Assembly (NCBI GenBank): GCA_963765705.1
Contig: CAVXXJ010000001.1
Coordinates: 124,001-188,000 of the forward strand
Direction: 5' to 3'
DNA from: Gaiellasilicea sp963765705
Lineage (GTDB): Bacteria; Actinomycetota; Thermoleophilia; Gaiellales; Gaiellaceae
Length of the DNA stretch: 64,000 nt
The position numbers and the translations under genes are program-made. This document shows, piece by piece, positions 36,979 through 46,882 of this stretch; positions within the stretch are counted from its first letter, which is position 1, and every line of letters starts with the position of its first letter. The notes under the pieces were generated by a model. That model made no database searches. It saw only the letters and a list, made by a program, of their open reading frames with translations, and was not told the DNA's origin.

Positions 36979-38178
36979 CTAGCTCTGTAGCCTCCGTGGG
37001 GAGGGCGGCGCATCCAGGTACGCCGGATCGAGTGCCTCGACTCGGGCCGCATACCGGCCCGCCGCAGAGGTGTTTCCGAGACAACGCTCGATCAGACTGT
37101 GATGGTAGAGGCCGTCGACGTCCAGCGTCCCCAACCGGAATGACCGGAGCGAGACGACGCGCGCCTCGGCGCACTTGCCGTTCTTGTAAAGCGCCCAGGC
37201 GAGCACGTGATCGCCCTCGACGCTCGGCCGCTCGGCCTGCCCGCGCCGCGCACGGTCGAGCGCCGACCGGAAGTTGCGGTCGTGGTTCAAGTCGAACTCG
37301 GCCGTCTCGAGCAGGTTACGGCCGCCGTTCGCTGCGAAGAGCCGCTCCAGCTCGTCTGCGCGCTTCCAGGCGCGTTTCGCCCCGGCCTCACGACCAAGCT
37401 GGGCAAGGGCGTCGCCGAGGCTCGCGGCGAACTCGGGCACCGGAGCCGCAGCCGCGGCGCGTGCGTAGAGAACGCTGGCGCCTGCGAGGTCGCCGTTCGC
37501 GGCCCGGATCTCGGCGAGCCCGCTGAGCGCGCCCGCGTAGCCCGGCACGAATGCCAGCGCCTCCCGGAAGTGCACCTTCGCCTCATCCGGCCGCCTCAGG
37601 GAGAGAAGCAGGTTCCCCGTGAGCGTCCGCGTCCACGCCGCCGGCTCCCCCACGCCTGCAGAGTCGATCGCGAGCTCCATCGCCTCGAAGGCCCCGGAAA
37701 GATCGCCGGTCAGCTCTCGGGCGTAGGAGATCCGGGCGTAGACGTTCGCCGAGGGCCTCAGCGCCGCCATCCGGTCGAAAGCGGCGAAGGCCTCGGGGTA
37801 GCGACCGAGCTCGAGGTTCGCGTCGCCGATCAGGCCGTAGACCACTGCGACGCCAGGCTCCAGAGCCTGGGCGCGGCGCGCGAGGACGAGGGACTCCTGA
37901 AAGCGATGTCGTGAAGCGGCGAGAGCCGAGAGCCCTCGAATCGCGGACGCGTTGCGGGGGTCGAGGCGGAGCGCGCGCTCGAGCGCCCGCTCGGCTTGCG
38001 GATAGAGCGCAGGATTCCCACTCACGCGCGCCTGCTGCTGGAGCATGAGTCCGCTGTTCGCGGCGCGCTGAGCCTCCGTCGACGGCGCGGCGGTGGCGGT
38101 TCCCTCGCGGAACGCGCCGCCGAGCAGCGCGCCGACGGCGAGGGTGACGACGATCGTGATGGCGGCGAGAAGTCTCAT
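36979..38178 (-). CDS. Tetratricopeptide-repeat protein, exported
   Basis: Secreted or membrane-anchored TPR protein, 399 residues. A signal or anchor helix occupies residues 1-22 (LLAAITIVVTLAVGALLGG). At least six TPR-like helical pairs follow, with A and L/G spacing as in YPQAERALERALRLDPRNA and RYPEAFAAFDRMAALRPSA. The ATG at 38176-38178 has an AGGAGA site. It follows the DUF4331 gene in the same direction by 65 bases; this pair recurs in bacteria, so the two may act together outside the membrane. Function unknown. Confidence 0.78.
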   Translation of the reverse strand: MRLLAAITIVVTLAVGALLGGAFREGTATAAPSTEAQRAANSGLMLQQQARVSGNPALYPQAERALERALRLDPRNASAIRGLSALAASRHRFQESLVLARRAQALEPGVAVVYGLIGDANLELGRYPEAFAAFDRMAALRPSANVYARISYARELTGDLSGAFEAMELAIDSAGVGEPAAWTRTLTGNLLLSLRRPDEAKVHFREALAFVPGYAGALSGLAEIRAANGDLAGASVLYARAAAAAPVPEFAASLGDALAQLGREAGAKRAWKRADELERLFAANGGRNLLETAEFDLNHDRNFRSALDRARRGQAERPSVEGDHVLAWALYKNGKCAEARVVSLRSFRLGTLDVDGLYHHSLIERCLGNTSAAGRYAARVEALDPAYLDAPPSPRRLQS

Positions 38179-38243
38179 CTGTCTCCTGTTTGTTGGCGCG
38201 GAGGAAGGGCCCACCGCAGCAGGCCCTCCCTTCGCGGGTGGCG

Positions 38244-39530
38244 TTAGGGCTTCTGGTCGCCCTTGCTGTTGGCGAAGCCGGACGCAGGGTCGGCCTCGTA
38301 CGGGAAGGAGTCGAGCGCCGGCACGTCGCCGGAGTTGACGCCGTCGCCGAGCGGGACCTTGTTCCCCTTCAGGAAACCGGCCATGACCTGCTCGGCGATG
38401 TCGATCACGTCGTCGCCGAGCCGGCGGCCGTTCGGGAAGCCGCCGTTGTCGCCCCCGATGACGCCCATGCGGCTGACCTTGCCCGCGGGGGTGACCGGGA
38501 TCGAGTAGTTCAGCCGCAGCATGTCCGCGACCGTGTTGCCGGTGAAGTTGAGACCCTTGACACCCGTGCCGAACACGGCGACGAGGTCGTCCCGGTTGTC
38601 CTCGGGCGCGTTCAGCTTGTAGAGGTCGTTCATCAGCTTCGCGAGCACCGGCTTGACGACCGGGCCAGCGAACTGCTTGTCGTTCACGGGAGCCGAGCGG
38701 TTCCACACGTCCTTGAAGGGCGTCGGGACGACGACCTCGTTGACGAGCGGGTTGCCGAGCCGGGACACCTGCGTCCAGCCGCGGTTCAGCTTGCCGTTCA
38801 CGGTCACGTTCGGGCGCTCTGTCGAGGCCCAGACGCCGATCGTGCTGCTCTTCGCGTTGAGCTCCGAGATCGGGATCTGCAGGGCGATGGCATGGACGGC
38901 GTAGCCGGCGAAGAAGTCCTTGCCGCCGCCCTTGTCGCCAGTGCCCTTGCGGAAGCCGACGAGGTCGAAGATCGACCCGATGTCGCCGTAGAACGCGTCG
39001 TCGCGCTGGCCGGCGAAGATCGAGGTGCCGTTCTTGCTCACGACCGCCTTGGCGGCCAGGCTCCGGTAGTTCGGAGTCGAGCGCGGCCCGATGTTGTTCG
39101 GCGGCGTCTTCCCACGAACGACCAGCTTCTTGTTCCGCCACATCGACCAGGTCTGGACCGTGTTGCCCAGGAACGCGGGTCCGGCCGAACGGCCGAAGCG
39201 GAACTCGTAGACGATGTCCGGCCGGGCGTCGCCCGTCCGGTCGATGTTGATCTTGTACTTCGCGGACGGCGAGAACGTGTAGTAGTTCGGGCCGGCCGCC
39301 GGATCCTCAGCGGGGATCCAGTTGGAGACGATCGTCACGGTGCTCGGCTTGTCCGGGCTCCGGAACGCGTACAGGTCGGTGTTGTCCGCGCTCGGATCCT
39401 CCGAGATCAGCGGCGCTTCACGGTGACTCGAGGCGGTGCCGGCGCTTGGCCCGGTGCCCACGACCGCGGCTGCAAGCGCCGAGATCGTGACTGCTCCGAG
39501 GGCGGCGGCTGCCAGTGCTGCCTTCTTCAT
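38244..39530 (-). CDS. DUF4331 domain-containing secreted protein
   Basis: Exported protein of 428 residues from the ATG at 39528-39530. A signal peptide (KKAALAAAALGAVTISALAA) is followed by the DUF4331 hallmark SSHREAPLISEDPSADNTDL near residues 33-52 and later NRDDLVAVFGTGVKGLN and GFPNGRRLGDDVIDIAEQ. The family is widespread but its biochemical role is not established. The gene is divergent from an ECF sigma factor gene with its anti-sigma partner, suggesting that the pair controls this secreted module. Confidence 0.88.
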   Translation of the reverse strand: MKKAALAAAALGAVTISALAAAVVGTGPSAGTASSHREAPLISEDPSADNTDLYAFRSPDKPSTVTIVSNWIPAEDPAAGPNYYTFSPSAKYKINIDRTGDARPDIVYEFRFGRSAGPAFLGNTVQTWSMWRNKKLVVRGKTPPNNIGPRSTPNYRSLAAKAVVSKNGTSIFAGQRDDAFYGDIGSIFDLVGFRKGTGDKGGGKDFFAGYAVHAIALQIPISELNAKSSTIGVWASTERPNVTVNGKLNRGWTQVSRLGNPLVNEVVVPTPFKDVWNRSAPVNDKQFAGPVVKPVLAKLMNDLYKLNAPEDNRDDLVAVFGTGVKGLNFTGNTVADMLRLNYSIPVTPAGKVSRMGVIGGDNGGFPNGRRLGDDVIDIAEQVMAGFLKGNKVPLGDGVNSGDVPALDSFPYEADPASGFANSKGDQKP

Positions 39531-39666
39531 TTCCCACACTCCTGGTGGTCGATTGACGGCCCTTGTTCGGGGCGGGCCCGGGATCGGTTCGATCGGCTCT
39601 CGATGCAAACCGAACGCCCGGCCAGCGCGAACCAGAGGCGTGCTCGCTTACGCTCAACCGGTCACC

Positions 39667-40266
39667 GTGCGCAGCCGCGACCTCGCTCACCTCTCCGACG
39701 AGGCGCTCGTCGCCCTCGTCTCGCGCTCCGACGAATCGGCGCTCGCCGAGCTCTACGACCGCGTCGGCGGGACTGCGTACGGGCTGGCCTACCGGATCCT
39801 GCGCGACGAGTCGCTCGCGGAGGATGCGGTGCAGGAAGCGTTCCTCGGGCTCTGGCGCAGCGCCGGCTCGTTCATTCCCGAGCGCGCGAAGGCGTCGACC
39901 TGGATTCTCACCCTCGTTCACCGCCGCGCGGTCGACCTCGTCCGGCGCGAGCAGCGGCGACGCACCGAGCCGCTCGAAGGCGCTCCGGAGCCGTCGGAGG
40001 GCTCGGCGGAGGAGGCGGCGTGGCTTCGGCTGGAGCGAGCGCGCGTGCAGACTGCGCTCGCCGAGCTCCCCGACCAGCAGCGCGAGGCGATCGAGCTGGC
40101 GTACTACGGCGGCTACACCCAGTCGGAGCTCGCCGAGCGGCTTGGCGAGCCGCTGGGAACGATCAAGAGCAGAATGTTCTCGGGACTAGCGCGGTTGCGG
40201 CAGCTGCTGGAAAGTGACATTGACCCCGGTGGTGCGGAGAGGAACTCATGGACGTTCACGAGCTGA
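39667..40266 (+). CDS. ECF-family RNA polymerase sigma factor (SigK-like)
   Basis: Alternative sigma factor of about 199 residues. Region 2 reads AEDAVQEAFLGLWRSAGSF and region 4 has LAELPDQQREAIELAYYGG followed by a helix-turn-helix (YTQSELAERLGEPLGTIKSR). It overlaps the anti-sigma gene by 19 bases, as in sigK-rskA pairs. The start is uncertain: GTG at 39667 is chosen; a GTG at 39640 would add nine residues. It is divergent from the DUF4331 gene, a likely target. Confidence 0.85.
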   Translation: MRSRDLAHLSDEALVALVSRSDESALAELYDRVGGTAYGLAYRILRDESLAEDAVQEAFLGLWRSAGSFIPERAKASTWILTLVHRRAVDLVRREQRRRTEPLEGAPEPSEGSAEEAAWLRLERARVQTALAELPDQQREAIELAYYGGYTQSELAERLGEPLGTIKSRMFSGLARLRQLLESDIDPGGAERNSWTFTS

Positions 40267-40916
40267 CCGCCGGCTACGCGCTCGACGCGCTCGATCCGGC
40301 CGAGCGCGAGACCTTCGAGGAGCACCTCTCCTCCTGCGAGCGCTGCCGTGAGGACCTCCAGGGCTTCTGGCAGGTGTCCGGCTCGCTCGCGCACGCCGCC
40401 GGGGGGCCGATGCCGCCGGCGTCGCTGCGCGGCCGGATCCTCGAGCAGGCGCGCAGCGAGCGGACGAACGTCGTGCCGCTGCGCCGCCGGCGCGTGCTCG
40501 TTCCCGCGCTGTCCTCCGTCGCGGCCGTCGCGGCCGTCGCCGCGATCGGCCTCGGCCTCTGGGCGACGTCGCTCTCGCGCGACCTCGATCAAGCCGAGCG
40601 CGAGACCGCTGTGCTCACCAACCCGCGCTCACGCACCGTCGAGAGCGAGGGTGGCGCCGCCGCTCTCGTTGTCGCGCCCGGCGGGGATGCAGCACTCGTC
40701 GTCCGCAAGCTCGCCGCCGCGCCCGAGGGGAAGGACTACGAGATCTGGGTCTTCGAGGACGGTGTGCCGCAGCCGGCAGGGCTCTTCGAGCGGCCCGGCG
40801 TGGCGTTGCTGACGCGCGAGGTCGAGCCCGGGCAGACGGTCGCGGTCACGCTCGAGGAAGACGGCGGCGTCGACGCACCGACGGGCGCGCCCGTGCTCAC
40901 GGCCACGTCCGCGTAG
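40248..40916 (+). CDS. RskA-family anti-sigma factor
   Basis: Membrane anti-sigma factor of 222 residues. The zinc-associated anti-sigma domain shows HLSSCERC near residues 26-33, with the earlier histidine at position 4. A single membrane helix (LSSVAAVAAVAAIGLGLWAT) lies near residues 87-106, and the extracytoplasmic part is the RskA domain (KDYEIWVFEDGVPQPAGLF). It would hold the upstream sigma factor inactive until a surface signal leads to its proteolysis. The ATG is at 40248, inside the sigma factor gene. Confidence 0.87.
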   Translation: MDVHELTAGYALDALDPAERETFEEHLSSCERCREDLQGFWQVSGSLAHAAGGPMPPASLRGRILEQARSERTNVVPLRRRRVLVPALSSVAAVAAVAAIGLGLWATSLSRDLDQAERETAVLTNPRSRTVESEGGAAALVVAPGGDAALVVRKLAAAPEGKDYEIWVFEDGVPQPAGLFERPGVALLTREVEPGQTVAVTLEEDGGVDAPTGAPVLTATSA

Positions 40917-40922
40917 CCGGCG

Positions 40923-42305
40923 CTAGGCGGGCTCGATGTTCTGGTTGATCCGGAAGAAGTTGTCCGGGTCGTACTTGCGCTTCAGCGCCCGCAGCCGGTC
41001 GTACTTCGCCGCCCCGTACGACTCGCGGATGCGCCCGGCGCCCTCGTCGCCGAGGAAGTTCACGTAGACGCCCTGGTGCCACGGCTCGAGCGCCGACCAG
41101 AAGCTCTGCACCCACTCACGCTCAGCATCGAACCCCTCGCTCGTCTCCGTGCACACGCCGATGTTGTAGGTGAAGCCGGCGGCGCGGCCGTTGAACGCGG
41201 AGTCGTCCTCGGCGACCCGGCCGACGGCGCCGCCCATCTGCCAGATCGGGAACGAGGTCAGCGGCGACTCGATCTGGAGCGACCGCTCGACGGTGATGTC
41301 GATGATCTCGTCGGTCAGCTCCGCGACGTCGCAGCTCTTGAAGTAGTACCAACGACCGGGCGGGAAGCTCGGGTCGAGCATCGCCTGGTGCGCGAGAAAC
41401 GGCTTCGGCACGCAGACGTCGGCGACCGGCGAGCCGAACTGCCTCAGCGGGCGGATGAAGTCCTCACCCTCCTCGAGGTCGCCGATCCAGCACGGGATCA
41501 CCATCACGACCGGCTTCCCGTGCACCTCCGCCGGGATGATCGGCAGCGGCGGCGCCTTGCGGTGAAGGAGGATCGTCATCAGCTCGTCCGGCGCCTCGGC
41601 GACCCATTCGCGGTAGAAGCGCATCACCTCGCCCGACTGCTCCATCGGCCAGATCACCGGTCCGGCCAGGATCTGAGGCCCGAGCGGCACGCAGCGGAAC
41701 TCGAACTCGGTGACGATGCCGAAGTTGCCGCCGCCGCCGCGCAAGCCCCAGAAGAGGTCGGCGTTCTCCTCGGCGCTCGCCCGGACGAGCTCGCCTTCCG
41801 CAGTGACGAGGTCGACAGACACGAGCTGGTCGATCGAGAGCCCGTGCTTGCGCATGATCCAGCCGATCCCGCCACCCAGCGTGAGCCCGGCTACGCCCGT
41901 GTGCGTGACGATCCCGGACGGGACCGCCAGGCCGAACGCCTGCGTCGCTTGATCGAGCTCGCCGAGCAGCACGCCCGCCTGCACCCGTGCGATCCGGCGA
42001 TCCGGGTCGACCTGTACGCCCTTCATCGGCGAGAGGTCGATCATCAGGGCGTCGTCCGCGACCGACAGGCCCGGGAACGAGTGCCCGCCGCTGCGGACCG
42101 CAACGGGGATCCCGCTCGCGCGCCCGGACTTCACGGCCGCGATCACGTCCGAGGCCTCCGCGCAGCGCATGATCGCGGCCGGGTACCGGTCGAACGAGCC
42201 GTTCCAGATCTTGCGGTGGACGTCGTACTCGGCGTCGCCGGGCCCGAGCACCTGGCCGCGGAACGCCGCGTCGTCGATCTGGAGAGCACCGAGTACGTCT
42301 GTCAC
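40923..42305 (-). CDS. FAD-binding oxidoreductase, berberine-bridge-enzyme type
   Basis: FAD-linked oxidase of 460 residues. The PCMH FAD-binding domain has VAVRSGGHSFPG near residues 68-79, in which the histidine is the usual covalent FAD anchor. The position of the second anchor cysteine in bicovalent enzymes reads VTHTGVAGLTLGGG, with no cysteine, so attachment is probably by the histidine alone. The C-terminal BBE domain ends YDPDNFFRINQNIEPA. Family members oxidise alcohols, sugars or alkaloid-like compounds; the substrate is unknown. Confidence 0.88.
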   Translation of the reverse strand: MTDVLGALQIDDAAFRGQVLGPGDAEYDVHRKIWNGSFDRYPAAIMRCAEASDVIAAVKSGRASGIPVAVRSGGHSFPGLSVADDALMIDLSPMKGVQVDPDRRIARVQAGVLLGELDQATQAFGLAVPSGIVTHTGVAGLTLGGGIGWIMRKHGLSIDQLVSVDLVTAEGELVRASAEENADLFWGLRGGGGNFGIVTEFEFRCVPLGPQILAGPVIWPMEQSGEVMRFYREWVAEAPDELMTILLHRKAPPLPIIPAEVHGKPVVMVIPCWIGDLEEGEDFIRPLRQFGSPVADVCVPKPFLAHQAMLDPSFPPGRWYYFKSCDVAELTDEIIDITVERSLQIESPLTSFPIWQMGGAVGRVAEDDSAFNGRAAGFTYNIGVCTETSEGFDAEREWVQSFWSALEPWHQGVYVNFLGDEGAGRIRESYGAAKYDRLRALKRKYDPDNFFRINQNIEPA

Positions 42306-42399
42306 CCGCTCAGTCTCTCATTCTCGGCTACCAACTCAAACACTGATTCGGCACGAGCCCGTGACGGTTGCGTTCCGATTGCCTCCGTACACTCGTCCC

Positions 42400-44382
42400 G
42401 TGAGCGAGCTCAAGCCCGCACTTACACGGCTGTTCGGATTCGACGACTTTCGCCCCGGCCAGGAGCAGGTCGTCCGCGCCGCCGTGGACGGCCGCGACAC
42501 GCTCGCGCTGATGCCGACCGGCTCCGGCAAGTCGCTCACCTACCAGCTCGCCGCGATGCTGCGGCCGACGCCGACACTCGTCCTCTCGCCGCTGATCGCG
42601 CTGATGAAGGACCAGGTCGACAAGCTGCCGCCGGAGGTCGCGGAGCAGTCGACGCTGATCAACTCCTCGCTCGGCGCCGACGAGGCGGCTGCGCGGCTGC
42701 GCGGCGTCTCGGAAGGACGCTACCGGATGCTCTACGTGGCTCCGGAGCGGCTGCGGCAGCGCAGCTTCCTCGACGCGATCGCCGGCATCGACATCGGGCT
42801 CGTCGTCATCGACGAGGTCCACTGCGTGAGCATGTGGGGCCACGACTTCCGGCCCGACTACCTCTTCATCCGGCGCGCGCTCGACGCGCTCGGGAAGCCG
42901 GCGATCCTCGGGATGACCGCGACCGCCACGCCCGACACCGAACGGGAGATCGCGACCGCGCTCGGCCGGGAGCCGGAGATCGTGCGGACGAGCGTCGTGC
43001 GCCCCAACCTGCGCTACGACGTCGAGCTCGTCGACGGCGAGGAGGCGCGCCTGCGGACGCTCGTCCGGCGCCTGCACGAGCTGCGCGGCGCCTCGGCGAT
43101 CGTCTACGCACGCTCCCGCCGCAGTTGCGAGACCCTGGCCCGCACGCTGCGCGTGCACGACCTCGCAGCCGTCCACTACCACGCCGGCCTGGAGCCGGAG
43201 GAGCGCTCGGCGGCGCAGGAGGCGTTCATCGAGGGCCGCATCCAGACCGTCGTCGCCACGACGGCCTTCGGGATGGGGATCGACAAGCCCGACATCCGGC
43301 TCGTCGCCCTCTACAACTATCCGGAGTCGCTCGAGAGCTACGTGCAGATGGTCGGCCGCGCGGGTCGCGACGGACGCACGTCCGACACGCTGCTGCTCGC
43401 GAGCCGCGCCGACTCGCAGCAGCTGCGCCGCTTCGCGCGCTCCGACATCCCGACCGTCGCCGACCTCCGCTCCGTCTACGCGCAGCTCCGCGGCCGCCGT
43501 GAGGTCTCGCCCGACGAGCTGGCCCCCAACCCAACGGCCGGCGAGCCCGACCCACGCGTCCTGGTGGGGATGCTCGAGCAGGTGGGGCTCGTCCAGCGCG
43601 GCTTCGACTCCGGCCGAGCGATGCAGATCGAGGTGCCCGAGCCCCCCGCCGACGCCGCCCAGCGCATCGACCTGCTGCTCGCGCGCTACGAGCAGGAGGC
43701 GCTCGCGCGAGCAGACCGGCTCGTGCGGTTCGCAGAGACGAGGCTCTGCCGGCACCGGCAGGTAGCGGAGCACTTCGGCGAGACGCTGCCCGAGGACTGC
43801 GGCATGTGCGATGTCTGCTCACCGCTCGCCATGGCCGCCGTGGAGGAGACCGCGACCACCCCGCTGCCGGACGACGTCGCGGGTGCGATCCACAGTGCGG
43901 TGCTCGACCTGCGCTGGCCCCTCGGGCGGACCGGCCTGGCCGCGATGCTGCGCGGGTCGATGAGTGCGCCCCGCTCCGCCCAGCGGTCGCCCCACTTCGG
44001 GCTGCTCGCCTCCGCGACCCAGGCCGAGGTCAAGCGCTGGATCCAGCTGCTCGAGGTTGCAGGAGGGCTCGAGGCATTCGAGAGCGACGACGGCTTCCGG
44101 CTGCTGCGGGCCGTTCCCGGAGCGGCGCTGCCGAGGATCGGCTCGCCGGCGACAGCAGGCCCGGCCGACGAGGGCCTCTTCGAGCGCCTGCGCGCCTGGC
44201 GGCTCGAGCGCGCACGGGTCGACGAGGTGCCCGCCTACGTCGTCCTCCACGACGCGACGCTCCGCGAGCTCGCGACCGCGAAGCCGACCTCCGAGCTCGA
44301 TCTGGCGGCCGTAAAGGGCTTCGGCCCGACCAAGCTCGAACGCTACGGCGAGGACGTTCTCGCCGTCATCGCAGCCGCTTAG
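42400..44382 (+). CDS. recQ: ATP-dependent DNA helicase RecQ
   Basis: Superfamily 2 DNA helicase, 660 residues from GTG 42400. Motif I is MPTGSGKS at residues 38-45, motif II is DEVH (family standard DEAH), and GRAGRDGR marks motif VI. The zinc-binding region has four cysteines (LCRHRQ and CGMCDVC), and a C-terminal HRDC domain begins LFERLRAWRLERA. The full three-domain layout fits a true RecQ acting in recombination and fork repair. Confidence 0.93.
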   Translation: MSELKPALTRLFGFDDFRPGQEQVVRAAVDGRDTLALMPTGSGKSLTYQLAAMLRPTPTLVLSPLIALMKDQVDKLPPEVAEQSTLINSSLGADEAAARLRGVSEGRYRMLYVAPERLRQRSFLDAIAGIDIGLVVIDEVHCVSMWGHDFRPDYLFIRRALDALGKPAILGMTATATPDTEREIATALGREPEIVRTSVVRPNLRYDVELVDGEEARLRTLVRRLHELRGASAIVYARSRRSCETLARTLRVHDLAAVHYHAGLEPEERSAAQEAFIEGRIQTVVATTAFGMGIDKPDIRLVALYNYPESLESYVQMVGRAGRDGRTSDTLLLASRADSQQLRRFARSDIPTVADLRSVYAQLRGRREVSPDELAPNPTAGEPDPRVLVGMLEQVGLVQRGFDSGRAMQIEVPEPPADAAQRIDLLLARYEQEALARADRLVRFAETRLCRHRQVAEHFGETLPEDCGMCDVCSPLAMAAVEETATTPLPDDVAGAIHSAVLDLRWPLGRTGLAAMLRGSMSAPRSAQRSPHFGLLASATQAEVKRWIQLLEVAGGLEAFESDDGFRLLRAVPGAALPRIGSPATAGPADEGLFERLRAWRLERARVDEVPAYVVLHDATLRELATAKPTSELDLAAVKGFGPTKLERYGEDVLAVIAAA

Positions 44383-44410
44383 CACCAGAATCGGAGCTAG
44401 AATCCGCTTC

Positions 44411-46882
44411 TTGCGGACGTTCAGCAAGAACCGACCGGCGCGTCGGGGTCGCCGGATCCGCAGGCTCCGCCTCCTCGCGCTGCTCACCGTCCTCGCGCTC
44501 GTCGGGTCGGTGTCCTTCAGCTTCGGGTTGATCACCGCGACGGCGAGCGAGATCGGGTCGGGCAAGTTCGACCCGCAGAAGCAGCTCGACAAGCAGGTCA
44601 ACGGCTACATCTACGACTCGAGCGGCAAGAAGATCCTCGCGGTCCTTCGCGGATCCGAGGCGCGAACGCTGGTCACCTACGACCAGATCGCCGACCCGAT
44701 GCGGCACGCAATCGTCGCGATCGAGGACCGCCGCTACTGGGAGCACGACGGAATCGACCTGCGCGGTATCGGCCGCGCGCTGATCGCGGACATCCGCCAG
44801 CAGAAGGTGGTCGAGGGCGGCTCCACGATCACGCAGCAGTTCGTCAAGAACGCGCTCGACCGCGACCAGAAGACGATTGCACGCAAGGTGCGCGAGGCGG
44901 CGTTCGCGTGGCAGCTCGAGCGCGACGACGACCACTGGGGCAAGAAGCGGATCCTGCAGGAGTACTTGAACACGATCTACTTCGGGAACGGCGCCTACGG
45001 CGTGCAGCAAGCCGCGCTCGTCTACTTCGGCCACGGCGCGAAGGACCTGACGATCGCGGAGGCGGCGCTCCTGGCCGGGATCCCTGCCGACCCGAGCCGC
45101 TACGACCCGGTCGCGAGCCCGGATCGCGCCAAGGCACGGCGGCGGGTGGTGCTCCGGGCCATGCTCGAGGAGTCGAAGATCACGCCGAGCCAGTTCGCCG
45201 AGGCGAACTCCATCCCCCTACCCGATCCGGACAAGGTGCGACTGGGAGGCACCGAGGGCCAGCACGGCGCCCTTCACTTCGTCAACTACGTCAAGCAGCA
45301 GCTGGTCGACGAGTATGGGTCGGCGGAGGTCTTCGGCGGCGGCCTCAAGGTGCGAACCACTATCGACCTCGACTACCAGGATGCCGCACGCGACGCGATC
45401 TCCAAGTGGCTGACGAACCCCGACGGCCCGTCCGCGGCGCTCGTGGCGATCGATCCGACGGACGGCGCCGTCAAGGCGATGGTCGGAGGCAACAACTACC
45501 GCAAGAGCCAGTTCAACCTCGCCGTCCAGGGCGTCCGCCAGCCCGGCTCGGCCTTCAAGCCGTTCGTGCTCGCGACCGCTCTCCGCCAGGGGATCTCGCC
45601 GGCGACGCATTTCGCGTCGAAGCCGCAGGCGATCAACCTGGGCGACAAGTACTGGGTCGTCGGCAACTACGACGACCAGTACCTGGGCTCGATCGACCTG
45701 GAGACGGCGACGATCGAGTCGGACAACGCCGTCTACGCACAGCTGACCCAGCTCGTCGGCTCGAAGAACGTCGCCAAGACCGCCCAGCGCCTCGGGATCC
45801 GGAGCAAGCTCGACGGCTATTACGCGATCGGCCTCGGGGCCGAGGCGGTGACGCCGCTCGAGCTCGCGCGGGCGTACGCGACGCTGGCGCACGGAGGTCG
45901 CCGCGTCGACGGGACGATCTTCAAGAACAGACCCCGGGTGATCACGGAGATCGTGAAGAGGGGCGAGGAGCGACTCAACGCGCCGAAGGCATTCGACGCG
46001 CTCAACTCCACCCAGGCGGGCATGATCAACTCGATCCTGCAGCAGGCCGTCCAGTTCGGCACGGGCAAGCGCGCGTACCTGCCGAACCGCCCCGTGGCCG
46101 GCAAGACGGGCACGACGGAGAACTACGGCGACGCCTGGTTCGTCGGCTACACGCCGCAGCTGGCCGTCGCTGTGTGGGTGGGCTACCCGACGACGCTGAA
46201 GCCGATGCTGACGGAGTTCCAGGGCGAAGCCGTGACGGGCGGCAGCTTCCCGGCCCTGATCTGGAAGTCGTTCGCCGAGAAGGCGCTGAAAAACGAGGAA
46301 GCGGCGGGCTTCCCGTATCCGAACGTCCCCTACGCCGCAGCGAAGCTCGTCACCCGGCGGGGCGACAGGCTGCTGCTCGACAACGGCCGCTGCAAGTCCC
46401 GCCAGGAGATCGTCTACTTCGCGGGGATGGGCCCGACGAAGGCAGCGAACTGCCTCGTGAACGAGGTCGAGGTGCCCGACGTCCGGCGGCTGACCGCCGC
46501 CGAGGCGCAGATCCGGGTCGAGGCCCAGCCACTGACGCCCAGGCTCATCTACAAGCCCGCGGCGCCGCGGCAGCGAGTCGGGATCGTCGTCGACCAGGAG
46601 CCCCGGACCGGCTACCGCTCCTCGTACGACCGGATCCTCCTCGTGATCTCGAAGGCCACGCAGGGCGTGATCCCGAAGCTCGTCGGCAAGAGCCTCGACG
46701 ATGCCCGCCCGCGATTGAAGAAGCTGAAGCTCGAGCCCCGGATCAGCTGGAGCCCGCAGAAGACGGCCAAGCCGGGAACGGTGCTCGAGCAGCGGCCGAA
46801 GGCCGGTCTCGCCGCCGCGCCGGGGATGCAGATCGAGCTCGTGGTCGCCCGGGCGGCTACGGCGCGCGAAGCGGCCGGCTGA
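44411..46882 (+). CDS. Class A penicillin-binding protein with PASTA domains
   Basis: Bifunctional peptidoglycan synthase, 823 residues. A basic N-terminus and one membrane helix (residues 20-45) are followed by the GT51 glycosyltransferase domain (EDRRYWEHDGID, EGGSTITQQFVKN) and the transpeptidase domain with SAFK, SDN and KTGT motifs. Two PASTA repeats at the C-terminus (from PDVRRLTAAEA and IPKLVGKSLDDA) would bind muropeptides. The start is TTG at 44411. The 3' end overlaps the convergent glycosylase gene by 26 bases. Confidence 0.92.
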   Translation: MRTFSKNRPARRGRRIRRLRLLALLTVLALVGSVSFSFGLITATASEIGSGKFDPQKQLDKQVNGYIYDSSGKKILAVLRGSEARTLVTYDQIADPMRHAIVAIEDRRYWEHDGIDLRGIGRALIADIRQQKVVEGGSTITQQFVKNALDRDQKTIARKVREAAFAWQLERDDDHWGKKRILQEYLNTIYFGNGAYGVQQAALVYFGHGAKDLTIAEAALLAGIPADPSRYDPVASPDRAKARRRVVLRAMLEESKITPSQFAEANSIPLPDPDKVRLGGTEGQHGALHFVNYVKQQLVDEYGSAEVFGGGLKVRTTIDLDYQDAARDAISKWLTNPDGPSAALVAIDPTDGAVKAMVGGNNYRKSQFNLAVQGVRQPGSAFKPFVLATALRQGISPATHFASKPQAINLGDKYWVVGNYDDQYLGSIDLETATIESDNAVYAQLTQLVGSKNVAKTAQRLGIRSKLDGYYAIGLGAEAVTPLELARAYATLAHGGRRVDGTIFKNRPRVITEIVKRGEERLNAPKAFDALNSTQAGMINSILQQAVQFGTGKRAYLPNRPVAGKTGTTENYGDAWFVGYTPQLAVAVWVGYPTTLKPMLTEFQGEAVTGGSFPALIWKSFAEKALKNEEAAGFPYPNVPYAAAKLVTRRGDRLLLDNGRCKSRQEIVYFAGMGPTKAANCLVNEVEVPDVRRLTAAEAQIRVEAQPLTPRLIYKPAAPRQRVGIVVDQEPRTGYRSSYDRILLVISKATQGVIPKLVGKSLDDARPRLKKLKLEPRISWSPQKTAKPGTVLEQRPKAGLAAAPGMQIELVVARAATAREAAG

